Part shown: piece by piece, positions 11,660 through 22,960 of the stretch | How positions within the stretch are numbered: the stretch's first letter is position 1 | Layout of the letters: each line of letters starts with the position of its first letter | Assembly: GCF_007565055.1 (NCBI RefSeq) | Contig: NC_044550.1 | Span: 83,700,033-83,764,032 of the forward strand | DNA: 64,000 bases | DNA from: Rhinopithecus roxellana | Taxonomy: Eukaryota; Chordata; Mammalia; Primates; Cercopithecidae | Reading direction: 5' to 3' | Made by a program: the position numbers and the translations under genes | The notes under the pieces: model-generated | Told to the model about the DNA's origin: nothing | The model's database searches: none | Seen by the model: only the letters and a program-made list of their open reading frames with translations

Positions 11660-13948
11660 CCTTGGGAGGTACTAGTAGTACCTGTAGAAACATTAACATG
11701 GCTATAACAAACTGTTGTATGTATTGACTTTTGCATTCTACTTCATTCAATAAAAGGGAAAAAAACATGACACTTTATACCTATGGTAAATGAAAAGTGT
11801 ATGAAAAATTTCAGTTAACAGTCAGTCCTGGAGAGATAAAGTATCAGCAAACAATCTTCATAGAAGAAGACTTAAATGAAATTTCAGGCTGACACAAGAA
11901 CCCCCTATCTAAAGGTGTGTTTGGTTTGTTTGATCACATTCTCAAACAAATAAAAGTTTCCCCCATTACGAGTCCAAGGGGTCATTATGCTAAATGTGGA
12001 CAGGTGGATCCTAGTATTTGGAATGATTCTTCTTATCTGTGGAGGAAATATAAAACATTTTTTCTTCCATTTACTCCAGAATAATAAGAGACAAATACAG
12101 TTTCTATCCTGATAAGTACCAAAATGAGGCAGACAGGTAAGCTGTGAAAAGTCACTAGCATGGTGACAAGTCTCTCAACTTCTCCCCACTGGCCACTTAA
12201 CCTTCTTCCTTTTGGCCACCTTGAACAAAATGGTTTCTGGCTCTGCCGAAAAGGATCAGGGAGTGTTTTACATTTGTGAGTGACTACCTAGAAGTTTTTA
12301 ATAAACACTAATCCTACGAAAATTTCTGTATTTCCACATGAACTGATTACCATGAGGAAATCTGTCTCTCCGCTGGCAGCAAAGCCATCATCTATTCATC
12401 ATACCTCTTGCTGGATTTCTTTCTCATTTAAGGCAGGATTCAATAAAATTTCATTGTAGTTTCCCTTTCTCAGAAATCCACGAAAGCCTTGAAAAACATG
12501 TTGAGCGTATTCTGCCTGTACAATTTGATATCCTTTCCACCTCAGGCCATTATTCTGGTAAACTCGGTAAACCCTAATTTAGATCCACGATGTAATGCTT
12601 CCATATCAGGCTGTGTGAACACGTTCCTTTAAAATAAAACATGGTAGAAAAGTCTTCCACTGAATGCTTTCACACAGAAGAAGCTTCGTCTATTACCCTT
12701 TCACGGTGATAGAAGAGACAAGAAAACAATTTATGAGTCATTTCCATTCTGACAGAAGCGACAATGACTGGAAATGCGATGCCTGCCAAGAGCTTTTATC
12801 AAGTAGGTTATAACAACTAGTAATAAGTGTAAATAATAAATGTCTGGGATCTTAGGGGAAGCAGTGGCAATAGGAAATGATTTTTGGTACTTCTGATGGG
12901 GTTCTGCTACTCTTGGAATTCCCTGGCTTCCCAGTAGAGTTTTGGCCTGACAATAAACAACAGTTTAGTACTTTATCTAATCCCAGCCAGGAGGTGAGTT
13001 CAACAGCAAGCTTTTGCAGATGTTCACATTCAATAATCTATCCATAATTGATGAAACAGGGAGGTCAGATGTAATGGCTGCTACTATTCCAGCAACAAAT
13101 AAATGGTTATTGACAAAACAAGCCAGTGTGGCGCAGAGTGCTGAGCAGTGACAGGTAGGAGCCGGCACTGAGGCAGAGGCAGGGAGGACTGTACGGCTCT
13201 TCATCTTGAGAATTCCTCAGCGAGCCATGTGCGGAAGGGCCACACTGACACAGAAGCAGATGGAGGTGACTTGTCAGGGAGAAGGGAGGCCACTGAAGTA
13301 CAAAAAAAGATGAAGACATGCCGAGCTGGAGAAAATGCTGAGTGAGCCACGGACAAGGCTGGGGACCAGGGTAAGTACAAATGCATCAAAAGTTCAGAAG
13401 CGCCTTTGAATGCTCGCACTGTGATCCAGATGTCTGAGTTGCATTTATCACGCAGCATGTCTTCACTCACAGATCTGCTGTCAAACTGTGCAGCCTGGAT
13501 AACTCCAACACCAAAGTGGATGCATGGGATGCATTGGTGCCCAAATCCTCCCACTGAGGAACTTTCACAGGTATTGTACTTAACAGTGTGGACTGTGGAT
13601 ACCTTTTCCTCCCCCTATGCATTTTTTAAAAAGTCCATGAAAATCACTTGTACAACTGTAACAATATTTTCAGATAACCGAAACATACAAAATTGTAAAG
13701 CTACAAGGTTTCTCAACACCAGAACTAACCTGAAATAGATGCTGCTTAGAATCAAATGTACTGGAAAGAAATGTGAGCGGAAGGCAAAGTTTTCTTTGAT
13801 AACAGAAAACAAACATTGTACTTTCTTCACCTCAACCTATGCAAGGAGTATAATAAAGCATTAATTGAGTATACTTTTATTGACTGAATAAAATTCAAGA
13901 TATACATCTACAAATAAGCAGCTGAAATCCTACTTCCATTCCAATGCT
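11660..13948. other. No gene established; moderately GC-rich island at 12960-13570
   Basis: 11660-12950 is AT-rich unique sequence without recognised content. 12960-13570 is richer in GC and has overlapping open frames on both strands (117 codons minus at 13201-13554; 110 codons plus at 13406-13738). It also has a donor-like GGTAAGTAC on the plus strand at about 13370. None of the translations resembles a protein I know. It could be a non-coding exon or a conserved element, but nothing in the sequence establishes that. Confidence 0.35.
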
Positions 13949-13964
13949 AAGAAATAATGTTTTT
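13949..13964 (+). repeat. Left target-site duplication of the young L1
   Basis: AAGAAATAATGTTTTT, repeated exactly at 17364-17379 on the far side of the L1 poly(A). Confidence 0.93.
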
Positions 13965-14136
13965 GGTATGTTGTATCTTTGTTCTCATTGGTTTCAAAGA
14001 ACATCTTTATTTCCGCTTTCATTTCGTTATGTACCCAGTAGTCATTCAGGAGCAGGTTGTTCAGTTTCCATGTAGTTGAGCGGTTTTGATTGAGTTTCTT
14101 AGTCCTGAGTTCTAGTTCTGGGACACATTTAAAGCA

Positions 14137-17085
14137 GTGTGTAGAGGGAAATTTATAGCACTAAATGCCCACAAGAGAAAACAGGAAAGATCTAAAATTG
14201 ACACTCTAACATCACAATTAAAAGAACTAGAGAGGCAAGAGCAATCACATTCAAAAGCTAGCAGAAGGCAAGAAATAACTAAGATCAGAGCAGAACTGAA
14301 GGAGATAGAGACACAAAAAACCCTCCAAAAAATCAATGAATCCAGGAGTTGGTTTTTTGAAAAGATCAACAAAATTGACAGACCGCTAGCAAGGCTAATA
14401 AAGAAAAAAAGAGAGAGGAATCAAATAGATGCAATAAAAAATGATAAAGGGGATATCACCACTGACCCCACAGAAATACAAACTACCATCAGAGAATACT
14501 ATAAACGCCTCTACGCAAATCAACTAGAAAATCTAGAAGAAATGGATAATTTCCTGGACACTTACACTCTCCCAAGGCTAAACCAGGAAGAAGTTGAATC
14601 CCTGAATAGACCAATAGCAGGCTCTGAAATTGAGGCAACAATTAATAGCCTACCCACCAAAAAAAGTCCAGGACCAGATGGATTCACAGCTGAATTCTAC
14701 CAGAGGTACAAGGAGGAGCTGGTACCATTCCTTCTGAAACTATTCCAATCAATAGAAAAAGAGGGAATCCTCCCTAACTCATTTTATGAGGCCAACATCA
14801 TCCTGATACCAAAGCCTGGCAGAGACACAACAAAAAAAGAGAATTTTAGACCAATATCCCTGATGAACATTGATGCAAAAATCCTCAATAAAATACTGGC
14901 AAACCGGATTCAGCAGCACATCAAAAAGCTTATCCACCATGATCAAGTGGGCTTCATCCCTGGGATGCAAGGCTGGTTCAACATTCGCAAATCAATAAAC
15001 GTAATCCAGCATATAAACAGAACCAAAGACAAGAACCACATGATTGTCTCAATAGATGCAGAAAAGGCTTTTGACAAAATTCAACAGCCCTTCATGCTAA
15101 AAACGCTCAATAAATTCGGTATTGATGGAACGTACCTCAAAATAATAAGAGCTATTTATGACAAACCCACAGCTAATATCATACTGAATGGGCAAAAACT
15201 GGAAAAATTCCCTTTGAAAACTGGCACAAGACAGGGATGCCCTCTCTCACCACTCCTATTCAACATAGTGTTGGAAGTTCTGGCTAGGGCAATCAGGCAA
15301 GAGAAAGAAATCAAGGGTATCCAGTTAGGAAAAGAAGAAGTCAAATTGTCCCTGTTTGCAGATGACATGATTGTATATTTAGAAAACCCCATCGTCTCAG
15401 CCCGAAATCTCCTTAAGCTGATAAGCAACTTCAGCAAAGTCTCAGGATACAAAATTAATGTGCAAAAATCACAAGCATTCTTATACACCAGCAACAGACA
15501 AGCAGAGAGCCAAATCAGGAATGAACTTCCATTCACAATTGCTTCAAAGAGAATAAAATACCTAGGAATCCAGCTTACAAGGGATGTAAAGGACCTCTTC
15601 AAGGAGAACTACAAACCACTGCTCAGTGAAATCAAAGAGGACACAAACAAATGGAAGAACATACCATGCTCATGGATAGGAAGAATCAATATCGTGAAAA
15701 TGGCCATACTCCCCAAGGTTATTTATAGATTCAATGCCATCCCCATCAAGCTACCAATGACTTTCTTCACAGAATTGGAAAAAACTGCTTTAAAGTTCAT
15801 ATGGAACCAAAAAAGAGCCCGCATTGCCAAGACAATCCTAAGTCAAAAGGACAAAGCTGGAGGCGTCACGCTACCTGACTTCAAACTATACTACACGGCT
15901 ACAGTAACCAAAACAGCATGGTACTGGTACCAAAACAGAGATATAGACCAATGGAACAGAACAGAGTCCTCAGAAATAATACCGCACATCTACAGCCATC
16001 TGATCTTTGACAAACCTGAGAGAAACAAGAAATGGGGAAAGGATTCCCTATTTAATAAATGGTGCTGGGAAAATTGGCTAGCCATAAGTAGAAAGCTGAA
16101 ACTGGATCCTTTCCTTACCCCTTATACGAAGATTAATTCAAGATGGATTAGAGACTTAAATGTTAGACCTAATACCATAAAAACCCTAGAAGAAAATCTA
16201 GGTAGTACCATTCAGGACATAGGCATGGGCAAGGACTTCATGTCTAAAACACCAAAAGCAACGGCAGCAAAAGCCAAAATTGACAAATGGGATCTAATTA
16301 AACTAAAGAGCTTTTGCACAGCAAAAGAAACTACCATCAGAGTGAACAGGCAACCTACAGAATGGGAGAAAATTTTTGCAACCTACTCATCTGACAAAGG
16401 GCTAATATCCAGAATCTACAAAGAACTCAAACAAATATACAAGAAAAAAACAAACAACCCCATCAAAAAGTGGGGAAAGGATATGAACAGACATTTCTCA
16501 AAAGAAGATATTCATACAGCCAACAGACACATGAAAAAATGCTCATCATCACTGGCCATCAGAGAAATGCAAATCAAAACCACAATGAGATACCATCTCA
16601 CACCAGTTAGAATGGCAATCATTAAGAAGTCAGGAAACAACAGGTGTTGGAGAGGATGTGGAGAAATAGGAACACTTTTACACTGTTGGTGGGATTGTAA
16701 ACTAGTTCAACCATTATGGAAAAGAGTATGGCAATTCCTCAAGGATCTAGAACTAGATGTACCATATGACCCAGCCATCCCACTACTGGGTATATACCCA
16801 AAGGATTATAAATTAGTCTACTACAAAGACACATGTACACGTATGTTTATTGCGGCACTATTCACAATAGCAAAGACTTGGAATCAACCCAAATGTCCAT
16901 CTGTGACAGACTGGATTAAGAAAATGTGGCACATATACACCATGGAATACTATGCAGCCATAAAAAAGGATGAGTTTGCGTCCTTTGTAGGGACATGGAT
17001 GCAGCTGGAAACCATCATTCTTAGCAAACTATCACAAGAAGAGAAAACCAAACACCGCATGTTCTCACTCATAGGTGGGAACTGA
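14137..17085 (+). pseudogene. L1 ORF2 remainder, 982 open codons, endonuclease missing
   Basis: Open from GTG at 14137 to TGA at 17085. It is colinear with roughly residues 294-1275 of the ~1275-aa ORF2 protein. What remains is the linker after the endonuclease, the reverse-transcriptase domain (TRQGCPLSPLLFN; catalytic FADDMIVYL encoded near 15355-15380) and the Cys-rich C-terminus (CWRGCGEIGTLLHCWWDCKL), ending SLIGGN. The endonuclease is lost by 5' truncation, and the first codon is not the native start. The frame is called a pseudogene because no native promoter, start or endonuclease remains. The lack of any stop over 982 codons reflects recent insertion, not evidence of selection. Confidence 0.92.
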
Positions 17086-17140
17086 ACAATGAGATCACTT
17101 GGACTCGGGAAGGGGAACATCACACACTGGGGTCTATCAT

Positions 17141-17169
17141 GGGGAGGGGGGAGGGGGGAGGAGGGAGGG
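17141..17169 (+). other. L1 3' UTR G-rich tract (G-quadruplex-capable)
   Basis: Several runs of three or more G separated by single A. This is a known property of young L1 3' UTRs. The older copy has a weaker version near 4391-4407. Confidence 0.7.
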
Positions 17170-17363
17170 ATTGCATTGGGGAGTTATACATGATCTAAAT
17201 GATGAATTGATGGGTGCTGACGAGTTGATGGGTGCAGCACACCAACATGGCATAAGTATACATATGTAACAAACCTGCACGTTATGCACATGTACCCTAG
17301 AACTTAAAGTATAATAAAAAAAAAAAAAAAAAAAAATCCAAAAAAAAAAAAAAAAAAAAAAAA

Positions 17364-17379
17364 AAGAAATAATGTTTTT
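17364..17379 (+). repeat. Right target-site duplication of the young L1
   Basis: Exact repeat of 13949-13964, directly following the poly(A). Confidence 0.93.
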
Positions 17380-18180
17380 TTACACAGTTTACTGTGTAAT
17401 ATTATAAGATGAAGAATGGTAGGATAAAATGGTAGTTATTGCTATAGGTAGTCATAAAGAGGCTTGGGACAGAGAAGTTTTAAATATTAATATTCATAAA
17501 ATCACTTAAATCAATTTAACACTCTTTAGTGGTTTATTTAGATATGTCATTTATTTTATTCTTTGCAACCAATGCCTTTGATCAGCTCTGAAATAAAGTA
17601 TGAGCCGAAAATAAAATAGCAAAACAAACTGCTGCTAGTTTTCCTATAGTAAGCTTTAGGTTTTATAGCAGGAACTAGAAAATTACTGTTATATTTGGTG
17701 CTTTTGAATTACTTATCAATACTTAGACATTGAGAATTACAGAGCCCAGGAGGAACAGTAGACAACATTGCCAGTTGCCCTGCTTCCTTAGCCCTGCCAT
17801 CCTCCCAGCTAGTTCTGCCCATTTGGGAGGAACTTAGACCTGTCCCTGTCCCCAGGACTGCTCCTGTTCCTGGTCTGGCAGGGTGGAAAGTTGACATCAC
17901 ATCAGTTTGCCATGGATCATACCATGTTTCTAACCTTTGTTAAAGTGACTGGGCTTTTGTCCTGTCCCTTGAGACCAAGCATGCATCCCAGGGTGCATCC
18001 CAGCCTGGGGAGCTACATTCCAGTCTTGTTCTTCTTGCTTGAATCTCTGTCTTGGTGCCTAGCCTGGTCCCTACTCACCGCGAGTCTGGAGACCTACCCT
18101 GCTGCCCCCAGTATGCCTGAGTCAGCAGTCCCACCCTTGAGCCCCAGTCCCTGTGGCTCAGTGCTTGTCACTTGCCAATG
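17380..18180. other. No gene recognised; GC-rich patch at 17740-18180
   Basis: 17380-17730 is AT-rich unique sequence. 17740-18180 is distinctly richer in C and G, with open frames on both strands (63 codons minus at 17709-17900; 134 codons plus at 17891-18295). The plus frame runs into a MIR element and is not credible as a gene. The patch may be an unrecognised old repeat. Confidence 0.4.
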
Positions 18181-18184
18181 GCAG

Positions 18185-18425
18185 TCACTACCATTTATAG
18201 AGGAAAACTACATGTGCAGAGTGTCTTATATTCATAGTATATTCAATCTTCACAGAACCTTGAAATATATATTAATATTCCCATTGCACATCTGAGAGAA
18301 ATACAATACAGAGAAACTGAGTGCCTTGCTCTGGAGTACACAGTGAATTGGTGAAGGAGAAAGAATTTGAACGGGGTTTATTAGACTTCAAAACCCATGT
18401 TCTTCAGCACTCTGATATGCTTGCA
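18185..18425 (+). mobile_element. MIR SINE
   Basis: Sense MIR: ATTCAATCTTCACAGAACCT, then CCCATTGCACATCTGAGAGA, then CATGTTCTTCAGCACTCTGA near the 3' end. Confidence 0.65.
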
Positions 18426-18719
18426 GCTGGATCACACTGAACATGATTGTGCTGACCTTGACCTTCACCTACAGCTCACTGCCTTCTGCCCCAGTTGCCA
18501 GAAGCTATCCTCCACTCACATACAGGGACATTCATCACAGCCCAGTGTCCGATGTTCTAGATGTCAACCTCATCATTGCCTGGTCATAGCGTTGCATATT
18601 AGCAGCTGCTATTTTTTCATCATGCAGCTTAATAATTAGAGGTAATAACAGTCAATACTAACTTAGTATTTTTAGGTCATTCCTTGGCCTGAAATGAACC
18701 CCTTTTCACTTAGAAAAAA

Positions 18720-19205
18720 AAGCCATGCTTGAAAGTGACCTCCAAGGGTACCTATGATCCCACTCCTTATCTCTCCTCTTCTCCCCTTTTGCTTTTCTCC
18801 AGCATCACTGGCTCCAAGCCCCCAGGCACACTGCCACCTTAAGGCTTTTGCCCTGGCCATCACCACTGCCTGGGTATGCTTTCCTCAAGTATCTGCATGA
18901 CCCAGTCTCTCACAGGCTTTCAGTCTTTCCTCAAAAGTCAGCCTCTCAATGCAGCCTTCTCTGATCACCCATTTATAATTCCCTCCACCCTACCTCTTGC
19001 TGTGGAACTTCTGACTCATTATTTTGTTGTACTTTTTTCCATAGTGTTCTCATTGTCTAGCATACTGTTTAATTCACTTGTCAATTATGTTTCATCTTCA
19101 TTGTTAGTTTTCCCCAATGGGATGGAAGGTCCACAAGAACAAAGATGTCTGTCTGCATTGTTATTGCTGTACCCAAAGCGCCTAGAACAAGCGTTGGCAA
19201 TATGT
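18720..19205 (+). mobile_element. L2 LINE fragment
   Basis: The text GCAGCCTTCTCTGATCACCC, the CATAGTGTTCTCATTGTCTA region, and GGGATGGAAGGTCCACAAGA then CCCAAAGCGCCTAGAACAA follow the L2 3' consensus in order. Confidence 0.75.
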
Positions 19206-19219
19206 GCTCCAAAACTGTG

Positions 19220-19480
19220 TTCTTAAGACTACATGTGTGAACTAATTTAATCTTCTTAACACCCCATGAGATGGCATTATCATTATTATTCTTGTCTCTT
19301 TAAAGGTGAGGAGACAAAAGCATGTAGAAATGAAGCCACAGGGCCAAGGTCATACAACTGGTAAATGGTCAAGAAAGGACTTACACTTGACCATCTGACT
19401 TCAGATACAGCATACTTATCCAGCCCTCTCTTCCACTCCATTGACAAGTAGCTGCCTGACAATGCCACCATGCAGGCTAG
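19220..19480 (+). mobile_element. MIR SINE
   Basis: AACTAATTTAATCTTCTTAA, then GGTGAGGAGACAAAAGCATG and GGGCCAAGGTCATACAACTG, ending in CCAGCCCTCTCTTCCACTCC. Confidence 0.8.
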
Positions 19481-19489
19481 GCTCCAGCT

Positions 19490-20170
19490 TCTGAATCTTT
19501 TTGGTACAATATGTCCTATTGTGGATCAGCCAAGATTACAACAATGGTGTCTTGCAACAATGTCCATAAGGGAACTGAACAAAGTTTAATGACTTGTCCA
19601 AGGCCAAGAGCTTGGTGACAAAAACCACAACCAGAATCCAGGATGTCTGATTCCCAATTTGGTGATCTTTCTGGTAATTTCAAAACCCATTTTGAAGATC
19701 CTAACGATTACCTGGTTAATACTTTCCCATTCCCATGTAACATATTACAAAAAACAATTAAGAAGTAATTTTGGCTTTGAAACCATGTGACAAATATTGT
19801 TTATTCATACAATATTTTCAATGGAAAATGTTTTTTTAATATCTATGATATTATAGACATATAAAATGGAGATATAAACAATCATTGTGCTGTAAGCTAA
19901 TATAAGCTCATAGGGAAAATGAATAAGTTTAATTAAATTTAGGAAAAACGTATAGTTAAATCATTTGCATTACAACAATAAGGACTAATAAACATACCTC
20001 TTCTTACTATTCCACTGGAATTTTCATCAATATGTATATTAACAAATATCATCTTCATTTTACAAAGCAAGGGGTGGTAAGAGATTTGTCTGTGATTTGT
20101 TAAGCCAGCTGTGGCAGCATGAATAGCACAATCCTTGCACTAACCCAGCAAATCATACTTTTACTATTCT
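19490..20170. other. No gene recognised; AT-rich
   Basis: The first part (19560-19720) may be another very old MIR-like fragment (AATGACTTGTCCAAGGCCAA). The rest is AT-rich unique sequence. Confidence 0.4.
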
Positions 20171-20174
20171 GTAA

Positions 20175-20435
20175 TTTTCACTAACATTTATTGAGGAAGT
20201 AGCATATGCCAGACATAAGTCTAAGTGCTTTCTGTATGTTAACTCATTTAATCCTCACAACCACATTATAACTTAGATGCTAGAGTAATCTTCCTGCTGC
20301 AGGTGAAGAAACTGAAGCACAAGATGAGCTAAATAATTCACCCAAGGCTTCAGGATTAAAAGTGGCAGGAACAGGATTTGGAGTCATGCACTGTGATTCC
20401 AAGGGGCCAACCTCCTAATCACTAGATCATAATCA
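20175..20435 (+). mobile_element. MIR SINE, nearly full length
   Basis: AACATTTATTGAGGAAGTAG, AAGTGCTTTCTGTATGTTAA, AACTCATTTAATCCTCACAA, and CACCCAAGGCTTCAGGATTA follow the MIR consensus along its length. Confidence 0.88.
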
Positions 20436-20960
20436 TATTCTGACAATGGTTGAGATGGCAACAGAGAAAATTAAGATTGATGAAAAGGTCCCTGTCCCCC
20501 TCCTCTTCTTTCATTTTATCCAAAATTATAAGCATCTCCCCTACCAGATCTTTCAACTGAAAATCTAGCAATCAGCACTTTCCACATGCTCTTTCCCTTG
20601 CATTTACTGAGGTGCTAGTAGACAGCAAATTTGCATCTGCAGCAAGAAGAGAGTGAGGATTATAGGTATAATACGTTGCTTATACTGCTTTTAGAAAAGA
20701 ATAATATTACTTTTTCTTTTTACAAGTGCCTTAACTGTAGAGGTGAACGTATTTCACTGTCAGAAAAACATCCAGAGAAAACAAAGCAAATTCAGCTAAG
20801 AAGTTATGTCATAACAAAGGAAGAATCCATGCTATCCCATTATCTGTAATAATGGAGGGGAAGAAGGAAACGGAAATAAGAAATGGAAAGTAAGAATTCC
20901 TGACATCTTTTTCTCTGGAGAAGCTACAAAGCAGTGGGTCATTTCTAACCTGATGCCACC
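20436..20960. other. No gene recognised
   Basis: Contains a 72-codon chance-length plus frame (20631-20849). No family is recognised. Confidence 0.45.
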
Positions 20961-20963
20961 CAC

Positions 20964-21158
20964 ATCTTTTCTTTTTCTTTTTCTTTTTCTTTTTTTTTTT
21001 TTTTTTTTTTTTTGAGACAGTCTTGCTCTGTCGCCCAGGCTGGAGTACAGTGGCATGATCTCAGCTCACTGCAACCTCTGCCTCCCGGGGTCAAGCGATT
21101 CTCCTGCCTCAACCTCTCGAGTAGCTGGGATTACAGGTGTAAGCCACTGTGCCCAGCC
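20964..21158 (-). mobile_element. Antisense Alu with an internal deletion
   Basis: T-rich tail (CTTTTT units then a T-run) at 20967-21013, then GAGACAGTCTTGCTCTGTCG at 21014. The right arm is followed directly by the 5' end of the left arm (GTGTAAGCCACTGTGCCCAG). The join lies at GCTGGGATTACAGG, a motif found once in each Alu arm. About one arm's worth is missing, consistent with a deletion between the two copies of that motif. Confidence 0.88.
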
Positions 21159-21159
21159 C

Positions 21160-22200
21160 ACCACTTGCATCTTCTGCTTGTGTCCTGTTGTGCTTTTCTC
21201 CCAACTGTGCTGATTCCCAACTGGTCCAGCAGCAGAGGGGTGATTTCTTTTTTAGCCTTCAAGTGTTATTCAATAATAATTTCCACTGGACAAAAATAAT
21301 AAAATGTTATTAATGCCAATAAGTAGTTCACTAAGTGTAACAGATGAGAATGTTATTAAACATTTATATGGGAAACTCGCAACAAGGCTCAAAAAACGAG
21401 TTTAAAATCACCTTACTGACAACTCTACCAATTGCAACAACATCAGTAGTTAGAGGTGTGGGCTCCTGTCTGGCTCTGCATCTGCTAGCTTTGTGACCAC
21501 GGCTGACTAGTTAATGGATGTCTCAGCCTTCTTTTCAAACAGCTTCTCCCCCAGTAGCCCTACTCAGAACAGTTTCACTCCTGCAACACTCCTACTCCAG
21601 CCTGGCTAGCTGCATTTTGCTGCCCTCCCAGGCCTTTACTCTTGCTGCTCCCGCTCTAATGAGGGAACAACAGTTTCCCTGTTGCTTCTCTAGCTCTTGC
21701 TCCCTATTATAAGAACGGCACTGGTATATGTCTCTTTTCCCTGTGGATAATGCAGTCTTGCACTATAGGAACAATCTACCTGAGCAAAAAGAAATTCCCC
21801 AGACCTATTATTCAACACTGTGTACCAAACTGAAGTTTAAAACATCATCAACATAATTATTACCATTTTTGATCACAGGGACTTTGGACAAAATTACTCA
21901 GGATTCCAAAATCTATACAGCTGCATTTTCTCCCTATTTTATTGTTTTTGCTTTATAATTTATATGATTATTTTTACTTTATGAATTCATTTTTAAATTC
22001 TTTTATTACTTGTTAAGCATTTAATAATTTTCTTTAATGTTGTGGGTTGAGATGAGCTGTTGAAATGACTAACCTGCTACAATCAATCCTACGCTAAAGA
22101 TTTTTACCATGAACAACCTATATAAAACCTATTAAAAACATTAATTAAAATCTTTAAATTTTAATGGAATGGAAAGATACAATAGTTTACTTTTTAAGCA
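21160..22200. other. No gene recognised
   Basis: A MIR-like antisense trace is possible at 21440-21530 and an L2-like trace at 21540-21720. Both are too weak to call. The remainder is AT-rich. Confidence 0.35.
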
Positions 22201-22204
22201 GTTT

Positions 22205-22765
22205 TTCTTTTATTTTTTTATTACAAAATCAATATGTGTTAATTGTAGAAAATGTTGAGAATACAGATCCCAATGTTTCCCCAAAATAGAAAAATTAAAG
22301 TCATTCATTATTCCAGCTTCTACAGATAACCACCAAAAACAGTTCGGTAGTTCTAGCATTTTCATATATTATTTATGCACTACATATATATGTATTTATA
22401 CATAAGTAGAGTCATAATGTACACTGTTTTATAACCTGAATTTTTGTTTGACACATCAGTAATACTTTCATTGTTATAAAACGTTTATTCATTTTGTAAG
22501 CTTTATTGGCTGCATTGTATTTCAGCACAGGATACCCAACAATGATTTATTCAATGTGATATTACTTTACATTTACTTTTTTTCCGAATTTTTCGCCATT
22601 CCAAACAGCATTTATAGCATTGTATACAGAGGTTATAGCCAAATCTCTGTATATATTAATGATTTTATGAACAATATTACAGCTCAATATTTGTACACAT
22701 TACTAATTATTTCCCTTAGGTAAATTCCAAAATGAGCAACTCTTGAGTCAAAAGATGTGCAAAAT
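22205..22765 (-). mobile_element. Old L1 (L1M/L1ME-like) fragment, antisense
   Basis: The progression of phrases follows the antisense wording of old L1M elements: AAGTAGAGTCATAATGTACA, CTGCATTGTATTTCAGCACA, TTTCCCTTAGGTAAATTCC, GAGTCAAAAGATGTGCAAAA. It is strongly diverged, so the boundaries are approximate. Confidence 0.5.
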
Positions 22766-22774
22766 TTAAACCTT

Positions 22775-22960
22775 AAAACAAAGCTTACCATTTACTGAAT
22801 GCTTACTGAGTGCCAGGCACATTACTTCTTTAACTTATTTAATTGCCACAGCAACTTTATCATTCCTATTTTTCGGATACAGAAAAGGAAGCCCACAAAC
22901 TAAGTGACTTGCATTCTGTCAGTGACAGAGTGGCCAAGGGCTGCCCAGGCCAGCACCTGG
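22775..22960 (+). mobile_element. MIR SINE
   Basis: TTACTGAATGCTTACTGAGT, then GCCAGGCACATTACTTCTTT, then AGTGACTTGCATTCTGTCAG. Confidence 0.8.

Larger units (their letters stand above)
13965..17363 (+). mobile_element. Young L1PA insertion, 5'-truncated with 5' inversion
   Basis: A single LINE-1 insertion of about 3.4 kb bounded by exact 16-base target duplications (13949-13964 and 17364-17379). The first ~155 bases (13965-14119) are ORF2 sequence in reverse orientation. From 14120 the element runs in sense to its 3' end. Comparison with the L1 at 1-4545 shows the inverted block is the segment immediately upstream of the sense block (about 1227-1380 there), with about nine bases lost at the junction. 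This is the signature of twin priming. The 3' UTR has a G-rich tract at 17141-17169, a short internal duplication around TTGATGGGTGC, and a long poly(A) interrupted by TCC. An uninterrupted 982-codon frame and intact duplications point to a young L1PA subfamily, not assigned further. Confidence 0.95.

Noticed and set aside
15156..15602. 148-codon minus-strand open frame
   Set aside because: Antisense shadow of the intact L1 ORF2 reverse-transcriptase region; the same shadow appears at 2577-2792 in the older copy.
21012..21299. 95-codon frame beginning MRQSCSVAQAGVQWHDLSSL
   Set aside because: Typical translation of an antisense Alu; the same kind of frame occurs at 24263-24505 and 59574-59756.
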